A DNA stretch of 64,000 bases from Mucilaginibacter sp. OK283 (GTDB taxonomy: Bacteria; Bacteroidota; Bacteroidia; Sphingobacteriales; Sphingobacteriaceae), in assembly GCF_900110415.1 (NCBI RefSeq), contig NZ_FODR01000005.1:1-64000 (forward strand), read 5' to 3'. The notes beneath the pieces were generated by a model. The model made no database searches, was not told where the DNA came from, and was given only the letters and a program-made list of their open reading frames with translations. Numbering within the stretch: the first letter of the stretch is position 1; the number at the start of each line of letters is the position of its first letter. The position numbers and the translations under genes were made by a program. Of the stretch, positions 18,901 through 27,597 are shown in pieces.

Positions 18901-19846
18901 ACCGCAAACCAATACCGGGGAAATCCAAACGCGGGTGGCCAATTCAGATTGGTCGTTATTTGATGAAAGTAATGATTATTCATATCAGCCGGGCACAGCT
19001 TATGCCGAGAATAGCAAGTTTACCCTGTACCGAAACAATGTTTTAATTTGGGGTACCGAACCTTCGCTTATTCAGCCTTCAACAGCCGTTACCGCTTTTA
19101 CACAAAGCATAGCAGCAGGCAGCAGCACCATAAGTACTTACCTGAGGATTGATAATACCGGCAATACGGCCTTAAGCTACAAGGATATAAAGGTCCGCTA
19201 TTTCTTTACAAAGGATTCTAACGCCGGCCTTAACTATTTTATAGATTATGCTAAACTGGGCACCACAAAGATCAGCGGACAGTTTTATGGCCTCAGCCCG
19301 TCCTATAGCACCGCCGATTCGGAATTGGAACTGAAGATAGACTCGACGGCGGGGCAGTTGTACCCGCTCACCAGTTCGGGAAATATCCAGTACCGGATAG
19401 CAAAGGCAGATTGGTCGGCGCTTAACCAGGCTAATGATTACTCGTACCAAACAGGCGCAATGAGCGCCAACAACCACGTTTGCGTTTACTATAAAGGCAG
19501 CCTGATATATGGAACCGAGCCGGGCAGTTACCAGCCGACATCATTTGCCCTGAGTTTGGGCGGGAATAATGCTATGGAATTCCAAAAGCCGGTTACGGAG
19601 AATCCCGGTTTTGTGACGTATCCAAATCCGGTAGTAAACGGACATTTCACCGTACGTACAACGCCAATTATTCCGGATGGTGATGTGCAGCTTACCATCA
19701 CCGATTTTTATGGTAAGGTGGTATACAGAAAATCTGCAACAAAATCCGGGAACCTATTGCCGGTACAATTGAATACAAACATACCTTCAGGTAATTATAT
19801 CTTGCAACTAAATAACCAGTATGCCGTAAAAATCATTATCAACTGA
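12911..19846 (+). CDS. Giant T9SS-exported alginate-lyase-family protein
   Basis: A 2,311-residue secreted multidomain protein. Order: signal peptide (1-30); alginate_lyase fold (about 32-370) with the family motif SGRDEGH at 242-248; a sugar-binding-like beta-sandwich (385-585); putative Ig domain (582-665); two fibronectin-III-like domains (667-840); autotransporter-type beta-strand repeats (843-1353, units such as KSGSGTVVLKGLNTYSG); a second Ig-like domain (1360-1440); a third fibronectin-like domain; LamG-like fold (1527-1733); two bacterial Ig-like repeats (1736-1900); two CBM3-like modules (1901-2210); type IX sorting domain (2234-2311, opening YPNPVVNG). It probably cuts a uronate-containing polysaccharide outside the cell; the substrate is not proven. 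It heads the locus with the HTCS gene next to it. Confidence 0.9.
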   Translation: MKVQLPKLFKLIFLWVLPVIIAAPKQACGQTFVHPGIPFTNYDLAQLKANIAVEPWKTAYTAFAADAKSQLTYGMQGPFAIVGRAPDINNTPFKNDMQAVFNLTFMYVFTGNTAYAQKATDILNAWAVTNTKWTGDETFLDLGDYAERYVTAADILKSTYPGWTAANTTNVNNYFNNVLWPQVDVPNPVRGANQGAIQLKAALAIAVFLDDATKWNQAIADLRKDAAGGLSNSLSNGEVGDSGRDEGHWAGQLQALAWNAEVAWKQGIDLFGELDNRLLTASELYSQYQAETTDIPYIKFGGAYAFWGGGFGGPRGARRKMNFYNIIRGAYTLRKGLPAPYTLKLDSLIGEGVESFLFLKTADNSTATIPAPITHPTFAGVAGLADIDVGNVGLAGSAGNSNGTWTIKGAGADIPVPPLTAPDAFHFAFKQITGDAAIITRVTAIDNTSPDAKAGVMFRESLAENAKYVGLFIKKSGEADASWRGATAWNKTNVSWNNPPAGYQNHGIAGAPYWLKLERLGTRIYAYHAEDGINWTCISTVETPISATAYVGLCVTSHNASALNSSTFTDVGITNTIPAGAPVITSANADTATVNLPYSFTILTSPSSTSFQADGLPPGVSVNPTTGVISGSPTTPGKYVVTMKAANANGTGSDLLIITVRNNVAPAAPASLALIKQNDNSVSLSWVASPNTTSYTVKRSLTSGGPYSVIVSNVVSTAYTDANPYPGPNYYVVTASAGALESSNSNEAGILLPPSLVTSLSAANLDSKVSLSWHTATGAATYTIKRAAISGGPYTIIASGVTDTTYTDQNLSNGGYYYYVVASKGSSLESGNSAEVLGVPGASSNNWSATAADANWTNPANWESTTAPVSPALLTFNNSSVTALNNDINGLEIPRLIFNSNAAAYTFTGNGVTVGNDIYNYSANGQVINLPVVITRPVSVTTNAGALTLGGVISGSGGIVKSGSGTVVLKGLNTYSGNTIVNGGGSGGWPPNFALQLGGTGTGTIGAPLSGAAGTGKIILNGGALMNNGFGTIFNDVIVKDSVKSYMYIDGGGLALAGRLLGKGTLEHDGNNTQGLQLNGDNTGFEGTFISINRSSNSRIRFNTPTSGSAKASWVLNSGFTDAHGFTFTGVLQFGALSGNGQMRRDNGSPVISIGALNKNTTFGGIISGAIAIIKEGTGTLRFTGTNNYTGGTTVNAGAFLIDSVGQVTSPVLVNAGTIGGIGTCAAALTVGSGSGAGSFLSPGSNAIGTMTVTGLLTMNADATLKAEIKVAKDSADQVKAGSVTLNAPLLSIQSLSADSVPRGAIFTIINNTGTAAVSGTFKNLPELSMVNINGTNFRISYKGGTGNDVILRDNRTTPPLLTSADSAKAIVGSAFSYQVTAINSPKSFNATGLPPGLAINTATGIISGTPVQVGTFPVSVSASNDTLTATAIITFVIKSNVVDGLNVASGDKKTILEWDALNGAAYNVKRSASQAGPFTILANVATNRFADTTVVNGTTYYYVVSAVINNADNPNSAVAVATPNIGQVHYYRFNEAGGTQILDSWSAVHGSMATAAVRQAGYIDQSLYLNGTSTAYATLPAGFVNTLNNFTIAAWVKMDALSNWMRVFDFGSSTTNYMFLTVQTGVTGGKSIVGYGIKNGTPAELNLRYNYTFPLNTWTHLAITQSGNTLNMFINGALVATSTTITIKPADLGNTTQNYLGKSQFNDPMFKGAIDDFRIYGRALSTAEIAGLTGKDQAITFAAIPAKFVGDADFDPAATASSGLPVSYASSDTSVVSVVNGKLHIIKADTVSITASQAGFDLFRPAVPVSQTLIVSKKTQQITFNPISVKRLGDADFTITASSTSSLPVTFISSNPGVAAVNNGLVHLVGPGTVTITAVQQGNFQYDSAAVSQQFRILPVQLKVLYKDGDNGQLTNNTIKPYLMIASTDSIGVAYSELTARYWITAENYAGINFYVDYAQMGNSKIKGRYVPLTQPRNNAFGYIEYSFDNGTAMLAPQTNTGEIQTRVANSDWSLFDESNDYSYQPGTAYAENSKFTLYRNNVLIWGTEPSLIQPSTAVTAFTQSIAAGSSTISTYLRIDNTGNTALSYKDIKVRYFFTKDSNAGLNYFIDYAKLGTTKISGQFYGLSPSYSTADSELELKIDSTAGQLYPLTSSGNIQYRIAKADWSALNQANDYSYQTGAMSANNHVCVYYKGSLIYGTEPGSYQPTSFALSLGGNNAMEFQKPVTENPGFVTYPNPVVNGHFTVRTTPIIPDGDVQLTITDFYGKVVYRKSATKSGNLLPVQLNTNIPSGNYILQLNNQYAVKIIIN

Positions 19847-19906
19847 TTTTGATAATGACTACTGGCGATTTATGCGGTGTTACATGAAAATAAGGTATTA
19901 ACCCGG

Positions 19907-19935
19907 ATGGGGTGCATGTTTGCGCCCCATTTTTG
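19907..19935 (+). terminator. Rho-independent terminator
   Basis: ATGGGGTGC and GCGCCCCAT (one mismatched pair) with a short loop, followed by TTTTTGC. It is 60 bp after the giant lyase gene, which separates it from the HTCS gene. Confidence 0.7.
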
Positions 19936-20094
19936 CTTTAAGACAGATAACGGGCAGGTAAAATAAGTGTTAAAAAAACAATCATTTATTAGAGGTAAAA
20001 ATTTTAATAATTGCTAAATTAGTACACCATTAATAAATCGCCTTAAACAGGTAAATTCTGTCGCTAAAAATAGCACCATAGCCTGCAGCATTTT

Positions 20095-23000
20095 ATGAAG
20101 AAATTGCTTTTTATAACCGCGTTTTTACTGTTAAAGTATAATGCAGATTCGGCCCCGCTTCCCATGTCGTACCTGGGGATTGAGCAGGGCCTGTCAAACA
20201 ATACCGTAACCACCATTTTTAAAGATAAATTTGGGTTTATGTGGTTTGGTACCCTCGACGGCCTTAACAGGTTTGACGGCTATACCTTTAAAAAATTCAG
20301 GAACAAAATAAATGACCCGGCAAGTTTGCCGGAAAACACCATCACCGCCCTGGAGCAGGACCAGCTGGACCAGATTTGGGTTGGCACCCGCCTGGGTATC
20401 GGTATCCTGGATAGTAAAACGCTTCGTTTTTCGCGGATAACCTACAAATCCGGCCCGGCGGGCACTTTGGCACCCATGCCGGTTGATAAAGTGATTAACG
20501 TGTTGAAAAAGGATTTGTCGGGCAATATGATGATCGGGGCCACAGATGCCGGTTTAATGATCTATTATGAAAATGCGGCTTTTGCTGTTGAGGTACCCTT
20601 GTTAAATGCCGAAAAAAAACAGCAATGGAAATACACTGTAACCGCGCTTGCAATCCTTAACGACCACAGTATTTGGCTGGTTGTTGATAATATTGGTTTA
20701 TGCAGGTTTTTACCCGGCAAAAATATCGTGGCGCCGGTTAGCGGCCCGCTTCCGCTGGCTAACCGCATGAAGCAAGGCCCTGATGGTAACCTTTGGATAA
20801 GCACAAACGGGGGTATGTTTTCTTTTAATACTGCAACCAGCCAGCTTAAGCACCAGGTTTTTGGTAACAAGGCGCTTGATAATATCAAAGTATTTGATTT
20901 TTACTTTGATAAATCTAAAAGCCTATGGCTGGCAACTGATGGTTTGGGTGTGGGCACTGTAAACGTATTTGGCGGGGGCCAGTGCACCCTTATCCAGCAG
21001 CAGGATGCCGGCACGCTTTCAAGTAACTCGGTTTATTCCCTTTACGAGGATAACCAAAGCCGTAAATGGATTGGCACGTTAAGGGGAGGGATTAGTGTTA
21101 TCGACCCAAAGAAAAACCAGTTCATAACCGTTGTTCATCAGCCTTATAATAAAAACAGCCTGGTATCTAATTTTACATTTTCGTTTGGTGAGGATGCAGG
21201 CCATAACATCTGGATTGGCACAGATGGTTCGGGTATTAGTGTATGGAACAGGGGTAAAAATACATTCACTACCTTCCAGCACGATGATAATAATCCGAGA
21301 TCGCTAAGCAGTAACCGGGTTTCATCAATTATTAAAGATAAACAAAACCAGGTATGGGTAGCCACATTTGGGGGCGGGGTTGATATTTATGATCCGGGCG
21401 CTCATTTGTTTAAAAACGTACCGTTTCAAAAAAGTGCGAACAGCAGGAAATCCGTTTGGAAAATTTACCAGGATGCCGGCGACAAAATTTGGGCTACGCT
21501 TTTAAGGGGCGAAAAAGGAGGGGTTGAGCGCGAAAGGCTTTTTTATTTTGATAAGGCAGCCGGAGAATTTGTTTCGGCAGGTTTTGATGTTAAAGACGAC
21601 GTGCTGTCGATGACCGATGACGGTGAGGGCAATTTGTGGCTGGGCAGTTTTAAAAACCTGGTGCGGGTTAATAAACAAACCGGACAGTCGGTGGTAATAC
21701 AGTCAAATATTGCAGTACGCAGTTTGCTTGTTGCCCATGGCACCTTATTTATTGGTACCCACGGCAAAGGTTTAATGACATATGAACTGGCTACCGGGAA
21801 AATAGCCTTTTATAATGAAAACAACGGGCTGCCCAACAACACGATATTAAACATCGAAAACGATGCAAAGGGAAATATATGGATGAGCACCTTCAACGGC
21901 TTATCAAAATTAAAGCTCGCGACAAAAAAATTCGAAAATTACTTTGGGTCAGACGGGCTGCAATCCAGCCAGTTTTATTTTAATGCATCCGGAAAATTGG
22001 CGTCGGGCGAGTTGCTTTTTGGCGGGATAAAAGGGTTTAATATTTTTCACCCGGATAGCATCAGGCGTTTTTACAACTTTCCGGATTTGCTGATAACGCA
22101 GGTTAATATTGAAAATGAAAACGTTAACGCCAATAATGCCTATATAAAAAACGCGGTTAATATTTACGATATCGATAAAATACAGTTACCGTATGATAAA
22201 GCCGTACTTTCTATGGAGTATGTGGCCCTGGAGTATTCGCTTCCCGAAAAAATACAGTATGCCTATTACCTGCAAGGCTGGGATAAAAGTTGGAACTACG
22301 TTAATAACGCGCGGGTTTTAAATTATTCAAGATTAAGCGAAGGCAATTACACCCTGCATATTAAAGCCACCAACGGCTATGGGGTATGGAATACAAAAGA
22401 AAAAATAGTATCCATTACCGTACTGCCGCCATGGTTCAGGAGCTGGTGGGCTTATTTGCTTTATATGGGTATGATATCTGCATCGGTTTACGGGTACATT
22501 TATTACCACAAAAAGGAAAACCAGCTGCACTATGAAGTTAAACTGGCCAACCTGAAGGTAGAACAGGAAAAGGAGCTTAATGAAAAGAAGATAGCTTTTT
22601 TTACCAATATTTCGCACGAATTCCGCACCCCGCTCACACTTATTGCCAACCCGATAAAGGAATTACTACAAAATAACGGCAAAAACATCGACCTGATAGA
22701 CCTGAGTTCGGTATACCGGAATGCCAGGAGACTACTGGGCCTTGTGGACAGGTTGCTGCTTTTCCGGTCGACAGATAATGAACTAACCGAATTGAAAAAA
22801 GAATGGGTAAGCCTGTCGGACATTGCCCGCGAAGTATTCTCTTGCTTTAATAACCAGGCTAAGGCAAAACATATTGATTATCAATTGCATATAGACCAGG
22901 AGATACTGGCCTGCATTGACAGGGAAAAAATTGAGATTGTGTTATTTAACTTACTTTCCAACGCCCTGAAATTCACGCCCGATCATGGTAACGTGGCCAT

Positions 23001-24222
23001 GTATATCCGGGAGGTAAATGATAAGGTTGAAATAGAGGTACGTGACAGCGGGCACGGAATTTCTGCAGAAACAGGCGACCGCCTTTTTGAAAAGTTTTAC
23101 CGCGAGGAAGCAACGGACAGGGCCAACCAAAGCGGATTTGGTATCGGTTTATTCCTTGCCAAAAAATATGTTGATATTCATAACGGCCATTTATCATACA
23201 CCAGCACGCCGGGGGATGGAACAGTTTTCAAAATTGAGTTGCCAGGGGCAGATGCGATAACAAAACCCCTCGAGGTGACTAAACCGGTTTTTCATTCATC
23301 GGCGTTTGAGATCCTGAACGAAGCCATCATAGATCATGAACCCGGACTGCTAAAAGAGCCGGAAAAACCCGATCATGTAAGCGAATTGATGGAAAGCATT
23401 GTAAAGGACAAGCCATCGGTACTGATTATTGATGATGACGGCGATATCCGCCAGTACCTTCGCAAGCTGCTTAAAGATTCCTACAACGTTTATGAAGCAA
23501 AAGATACTGTTGAGGGACTTGAGATTGTAATGCAGGCAGATCCTGACATCATTGTTTGTGATGTGGTAATCAAGGAATTCAGCGGGATTGAGTTTTGTTC
23601 AAAATTAAAAGATTCACCCTCGTTTAGCCATATCCCTGTAATCCTTTTAACCGGCAGCTCTTCGCCCGAAATAAAGTTAAAGGGGGTTGAATGCGGTGCT
23701 GATGATTATATCACCAAGCCCTTTGAAAACGACCTGCTGATAGCCCGTATTAAAAGTATTTTAAAAGGCAGGAATACACTTAAGCAGTTTTTCCTGAACG
23801 AAGTGACGCTGAAGAGTAACAACCTGAAAATTCCGGAGGAATACAGCTATTTTTTAACAAAGTGTATTTCTTTGATCGAAAAGCATTTGGATGATGAAAA
23901 CTTTTCGGTGTCTGTGTTCACCAGGGAAATGGGAATGAGCAGGTCTAATTTGTTCCGGAAGGTAAAGGCGATATCTGGTTTAAATATTTCCGAATTTATC
24001 AGGCATATTAAGCTCAGGAAAGCTGCCGAACTGATGATCCAAAGCGATTTGCAGATTAAAGAGGTGGCCTACAAAATTGGTTTCCAGGATGTAAGGTATT
24101 TCAGGGAACAATTTTGCAAGCTTTTTGAAATGAATCCGTCAGATTTTATCCGCAAATACCGGAAAACCTTTGTTAAAAGTTACAACCTGGGCGCCGGAAT
24201 GGCGCCCGAAAACACCAGGTAG
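20095..24222 (+). CDS. Hybrid two-component system regulator (HTCS)
   Basis: A 1,375-residue sensor and regulator in one protein. Signal peptide (1-19); periplasmic two-part beta-propeller of ligand-binding repeats (about 25-690, repeated units like WIGTxxGGISVID); Y_Y_Y domain (about 700-780); one membrane segment (about 785-805); HisKA with acceptor His841 in NISHEFRTP; HATPase (LLSNALKFTPDHG, GFGIGLFLAK); receiver with acceptor Asp1156; AraC-type DNA-binding domain (about 1255-1365, FREQFCKLFEMNPSDF). It should bind an oligosaccharide released by the lyases and turn on the locus. It stands between the giant lyase and the first susC-like gene, the usual position. Confidence 0.97.
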   Translation: MKKLLFITAFLLLKYNADSAPLPMSYLGIEQGLSNNTVTTIFKDKFGFMWFGTLDGLNRFDGYTFKKFRNKINDPASLPENTITALEQDQLDQIWVGTRLGIGILDSKTLRFSRITYKSGPAGTLAPMPVDKVINVLKKDLSGNMMIGATDAGLMIYYENAAFAVEVPLLNAEKKQQWKYTVTALAILNDHSIWLVVDNIGLCRFLPGKNIVAPVSGPLPLANRMKQGPDGNLWISTNGGMFSFNTATSQLKHQVFGNKALDNIKVFDFYFDKSKSLWLATDGLGVGTVNVFGGGQCTLIQQQDAGTLSSNSVYSLYEDNQSRKWIGTLRGGISVIDPKKNQFITVVHQPYNKNSLVSNFTFSFGEDAGHNIWIGTDGSGISVWNRGKNTFTTFQHDDNNPRSLSSNRVSSIIKDKQNQVWVATFGGGVDIYDPGAHLFKNVPFQKSANSRKSVWKIYQDAGDKIWATLLRGEKGGVERERLFYFDKAAGEFVSAGFDVKDDVLSMTDDGEGNLWLGSFKNLVRVNKQTGQSVVIQSNIAVRSLLVAHGTLFIGTHGKGLMTYELATGKIAFYNENNGLPNNTILNIENDAKGNIWMSTFNGLSKLKLATKKFENYFGSDGLQSSQFYFNASGKLASGELLFGGIKGFNIFHPDSIRRFYNFPDLLITQVNIENENVNANNAYIKNAVNIYDIDKIQLPYDKAVLSMEYVALEYSLPEKIQYAYYLQGWDKSWNYVNNARVLNYSRLSEGNYTLHIKATNGYGVWNTKEKIVSITVLPPWFRSWWAYLLYMGMISASVYGYIYYHKKENQLHYEVKLANLKVEQEKELNEKKIAFFTNISHEFRTPLTLIANPIKELLQNNGKNIDLIDLSSVYRNARRLLGLVDRLLLFRSTDNELTELKKEWVSLSDIAREVFSCFNNQAKAKHIDYQLHIDQEILACIDREKIEIVLFNLLSNALKFTPDHGNVAMYIREVNDKVEIEVRDSGHGISAETGDRLFEKFYREEATDRANQSGFGIGLFLAKKYVDIHNGHLSYTSTPGDGTVFKIELPGADAITKPLEVTKPVFHSSAFEILNEAIIDHEPGLLKEPEKPDHVSELMESIVKDKPSVLIIDDDGDIRQYLRKLLKDSYNVYEAKDTVEGLEIVMQADPDIIVCDVVIKEFSGIEFCSKLKDSPSFSHIPVILLTGSSSPEIKLKGVECGADDYITKPFENDLLIARIKSILKGRNTLKQFFLNEVTLKSNNLKIPEEYSYFLTKCISLIEKHLDDENFSVSVFTREMGMSRSNLFRKVKAISGLNISEFIRHIKLRKAAELMIQSDLQIKEVAYKIGFQDVRYFREQFCKLFEMNPSDFIRKYRKTFVKSYNLGAGMAPENTR

Positions 24223-24265
24223 GCTGGCAGGCGGCCCAATGTACAAAGCGCCTGTATTTCAATCT

Positions 24266-24302
24266 AACCCGGTTTAGGAACTGCTTCCTGGCCGGGTTTT
24301 TA
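24266..24302 (+). terminator. Rho-independent terminator
   Basis: AACCCGG with CCGGGTT, and inside them AGGAA with TTCCT around a 4-base loop, followed by TTTTTATT. It is 44 bp after the HTCS stop. The remaining 24303-24532 is the leader of the first susC-like gene, with no other feature I can support. Confidence 0.8.
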
Positions 24303-24532
24303 TTTAAAATGTTTTTTGCCGCGCCCGGTAAAACGGCGACAATCCCGCCAATTGCTTTAATTGGCGTTTTATAGCCCTTTTTGAGCTTAAATATGCAAAT
24401 CTACCGCCGTTGTTTGGCCGTTTAGCCGCCTCCAAAAGAGCGGTTTTCAATCGAGATTAGCACTCGAAATCCTGTCAGCACCCAATTTGGCCGGACCGAA
24501 ATCCAATTATTTAAACTTTTAAATCCAAAATT

Positions 24533-27500
24533 ATGAGAGATTTTACTTTCCGTATCCGATGGCTGCTAACCATCATTTTTTTGTGTTTTTTTACCGCGCT
24601 TGCCAGCGCCCAGGACAAGCCGGTTTCTGGTAAAGTTGTCGACGCCGGGAACGGGACCCCACTGGTTGGCGTATCGGTAATGGTTACAGGCACAGCAAAC
24701 GGTGTTGCTACCGATGCCGATGGCAAATTTACTATCAGCGTACCCCAAAAGGCAATTTTAAGGTTCCAGAGCATGGGTTATGCCGCCGTTAATATGGCGG
24801 CTGATTTTAGCGGCCCTATGGTGGTTAAAATGGCATCGGCCGGTAAAACCCTTGATGAAGTGGTTGTGGTAGGGTACGGCGTTCAGCGTAAATCAGACCT
24901 TACAGGCTCGGTAACCAGCATTAAGGCGGCTGATATTACCAAAATTGGCGGTAGCAATGCTGCCGAAGCTTTACAAGGCAAGGCGCCGGGCGTACAAATA
25001 CTAAACCAGGGCGGCCCGGGCACGGCCCCATCTGTATTTATCAGGGGCTTAGGTACCAACGGCGATGCAAGCCCGCTTTATGTTGTTGATGGTATGATGG
25101 TGGCCAACATTACTTTCCTGGCCCCGGGCGATATAGAATCAATGGAAATATTAAAGGACGCCTCGTCTACCGCCATCTACGGCTCGCGCGGCGCAAACGG
25201 TGTTATCCTGGTTACTACCAAAAAAGGCAAAACAGGTAAACCGGTCATTAACTTTACTACCTCTCATGGCTTCCAGTTTCTGACACGTAAATACGATGTT
25301 GCCAACGGTAAAGAGTACGCGCAACTGGTAAACCTGTTTAAAACCAATGCCGGCGCATCCCCGGTTTATAATAACCTGGATACCATTGGTGCCGGTACCG
25401 ATTGGATTAAAGAGGTAACCCAAAAAGGAATGGTGAGCGATTATGGCCTTTCGGTAGGCGGCGGTAACGAAAATGTAAATTATAATATCAGCGCCAGCTA
25501 CCACAAAGAAGAAGGTGTTTTAAAATACACCGATTATAACCGCCTTACCCTGCGGGCCGATAACGGGTATAAATTAAGCAACAGGTTATCTATAGGGCAC
25601 AACCTTTCACTGGCCAGCAGCAACTATAATGGCGATGGTGTTTCAAACACCGGTCGCGGAATAAACTCTATTTCCCGCATCTCGCCGTTGTTACCGGTTT
25701 ATAACCCCGATGGGTCTTTTTCAAAAGGCCAGGATATTGATATTGTAAACCCCTTTGCCGAGTTGTATTATCATAAAGATAACAAAGTACATCCCCTGCA
25801 ATTTGTAGGCAACGGTTATCTGAACTACAATTTGCTTGATGGCCTGGTATTTCGCAGCAGTTACGGGGTAGATTATACACAAAACAAAATAAACAAGTAT
25901 ACGCCATCTTACAATTTGGGGGCAAATCAAGCAAACCAAACCACTATCGAAAACGGGTATACTACCGTGTCATCGTGGTTATGGGAAAATACCCTTACTT
26001 ATAACAAACAAATTGGCAAACACCATATTAATTTATTGGGTGGCTACACAGCGCAAAATACCAACTACGGCGGTGTTGACGTAACCGCCAGCGGACCGCT
26101 GACCACAACCGACCCCAATTACCGCTACATACAGGTGTATCCAACCACCAGCATCAATTCATTAGGCGCATTGCCTTCAAGCGAATCAATCCTGTCCTAT
26201 CTTTTCAGGGCAAATTATAGCTACATGGACCGTTACCTGCTAACGGCTTCATTCAGGAGTGATGGTTCTTCAAAATTTGCTGATGGCAACAGGTGGGGAT
26301 ATTTCCCTTCGGTAGCATTGGGCTGGCGGGTATCCCAGGAAAAATTCATGGAAAACGTAACCTGGATCAGCAATCTTAAACTCCGCGGCAGTTGGGGGCA
26401 AACAGGAAGCAATAAAATTGCCAACTATCAAACCTATAGCACACTTAACCAGGAAACAACCTACGATGGCGTTTTTAACGGGGTATTTTATCCAATGGCA
26501 ACCATAATTGCCGCTGCCAACCGCGATATTACCTGGGAAGTTTCACAACAATCCGATCTTGGTTTGGAGTTTACCACGCTTAACGACCGCCTGCGGATTG
26601 AAGCCGATTACTACAGGCGCGATACCAAAAACCTGCTCCTGGTGTTACCCATCCCCGGCGGCTCTACAGGAACAAGCGCTGCTTACTCAAATGCCGGAAC
26701 AGTACGCAACAGCGGCTTTGAGTTCCAGGCAAGCTGGAACGACAGGGTTGGCCAGTTTAAATATGGTGTAACAGTTACCGGAAGCGCCAACAAAAATAAA
26801 ATTCTTGATTTTAAAGGGTTAACATCCTACGCTTCAGATTTTATGGTGCCATCTACCCACATATCTAAACAGGGCTTTCCAATTGGCGATTTTTACGGAT
26901 ATAAATCGGCAGGGATAGTTCAAAGCCAGGCGCAAATTGATCAGTTAAATGCCGATGCGACTACCAAAAGTGGTGTCGCCGGCAAACAATACTGGTCGGG
27001 CCTTAAACCGGGCGACTTGCTATTTAAAGATATCAATGGCGATGGCTTTATTGATGGCAACGACAAAACAGATATCGGCTCGCCCTATGCAAAATTTGTT
27101 GGCGGTATTTCAATAACAGCTGCCTACAAAGGGTTTGATATCGCCATAGATATGATGGGTAGCTTTGGCGGGAAGATTTATAACGATTCGCGTAACCAGT
27201 TTGTAAGCTCGGGCCTTTCTAACCTTAATGTAGAGTGGCTTGACTCCTGGACCCCGACACATACCAATACCAGCATTCCCCGTTATGCCGTAAATACTTC
27301 AACAACACAATCGTCTGATTTCAACATTTTCGATGGTACTTACATTAAAGCGCGGTACATGGAATTAGGGTATACGTTTGGTAAAGCGGTAGTAAGCAAG
27401 CTGGGCATTTCAAGCCTGCGGATATACGTTAATGCAACCAATCCTTTTTATATCACAAAATACAAAGGGTTTTCGCCCGAGGTATCCAACGCTTACGGAG

Positions 27501-27577
27501 TATCAACCATCGGCGACGACTTCCGCACGTATCCTGTTTCGGGAACTGCAAGGCTGGGTATAAACTTAAATTTTTAA
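24533..27577 (+). CDS. SusC-like TonB-dependent outer-membrane receptor 1
   Basis: A 1,014-residue importer of the SusC/RagA group. Signal peptide (1-26); a carboxypeptidase-regulatory-like Ig domain (about 28-110); the TonB-box-like segment LDEVVVVGYG; plug domain (about 122-230, with VFIRGLGTNG and SPLYVVDGMMV and the closing AIYGSRGANGVILVTTKKG); 22-stranded barrel ending in Phe (GINLNF). No STN domain, so it is not a FecR-type signalling receptor. It forms an operon with the SusD-like gene 20 bp downstream, which should form the lid. Located after the HTCS gene; the cargo is probably lyase products. Confidence 0.96.
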   Translation: MRDFTFRIRWLLTIIFLCFFTALASAQDKPVSGKVVDAGNGTPLVGVSVMVTGTANGVATDADGKFTISVPQKAILRFQSMGYAAVNMAADFSGPMVVKMASAGKTLDEVVVVGYGVQRKSDLTGSVTSIKAADITKIGGSNAAEALQGKAPGVQILNQGGPGTAPSVFIRGLGTNGDASPLYVVDGMMVANITFLAPGDIESMEILKDASSTAIYGSRGANGVILVTTKKGKTGKPVINFTTSHGFQFLTRKYDVANGKEYAQLVNLFKTNAGASPVYNNLDTIGAGTDWIKEVTQKGMVSDYGLSVGGGNENVNYNISASYHKEEGVLKYTDYNRLTLRADNGYKLSNRLSIGHNLSLASSNYNGDGVSNTGRGINSISRISPLLPVYNPDGSFSKGQDIDIVNPFAELYYHKDNKVHPLQFVGNGYLNYNLLDGLVFRSSYGVDYTQNKINKYTPSYNLGANQANQTTIENGYTTVSSWLWENTLTYNKQIGKHHINLLGGYTAQNTNYGGVDVTASGPLTTTDPNYRYIQVYPTTSINSLGALPSSESILSYLFRANYSYMDRYLLTASFRSDGSSKFADGNRWGYFPSVALGWRVSQEKFMENVTWISNLKLRGSWGQTGSNKIANYQTYSTLNQETTYDGVFNGVFYPMATIIAAANRDITWEVSQQSDLGLEFTTLNDRLRIEADYYRRDTKNLLLVLPIPGGSTGTSAAYSNAGTVRNSGFEFQASWNDRVGQFKYGVTVTGSANKNKILDFKGLTSYASDFMVPSTHISKQGFPIGDFYGYKSAGIVQSQAQIDQLNADATTKSGVAGKQYWSGLKPGDLLFKDINGDGFIDGNDKTDIGSPYAKFVGGISITAAYKGFDIAIDMMGSFGGKIYNDSRNQFVSSGLSNLNVEWLDSWTPTHTNTSIPRYAVNTSTTQSSDFNIFDGTYIKARYMELGYTFGKAVVSKLGISSLRIYVNATNPFYITKYKGFSPEVSNAYGVSTIGDDFRTYPVSGTARLGINLNF

Positions 27578-27597
27578 AAGCTTTCAGAATTTGAATT

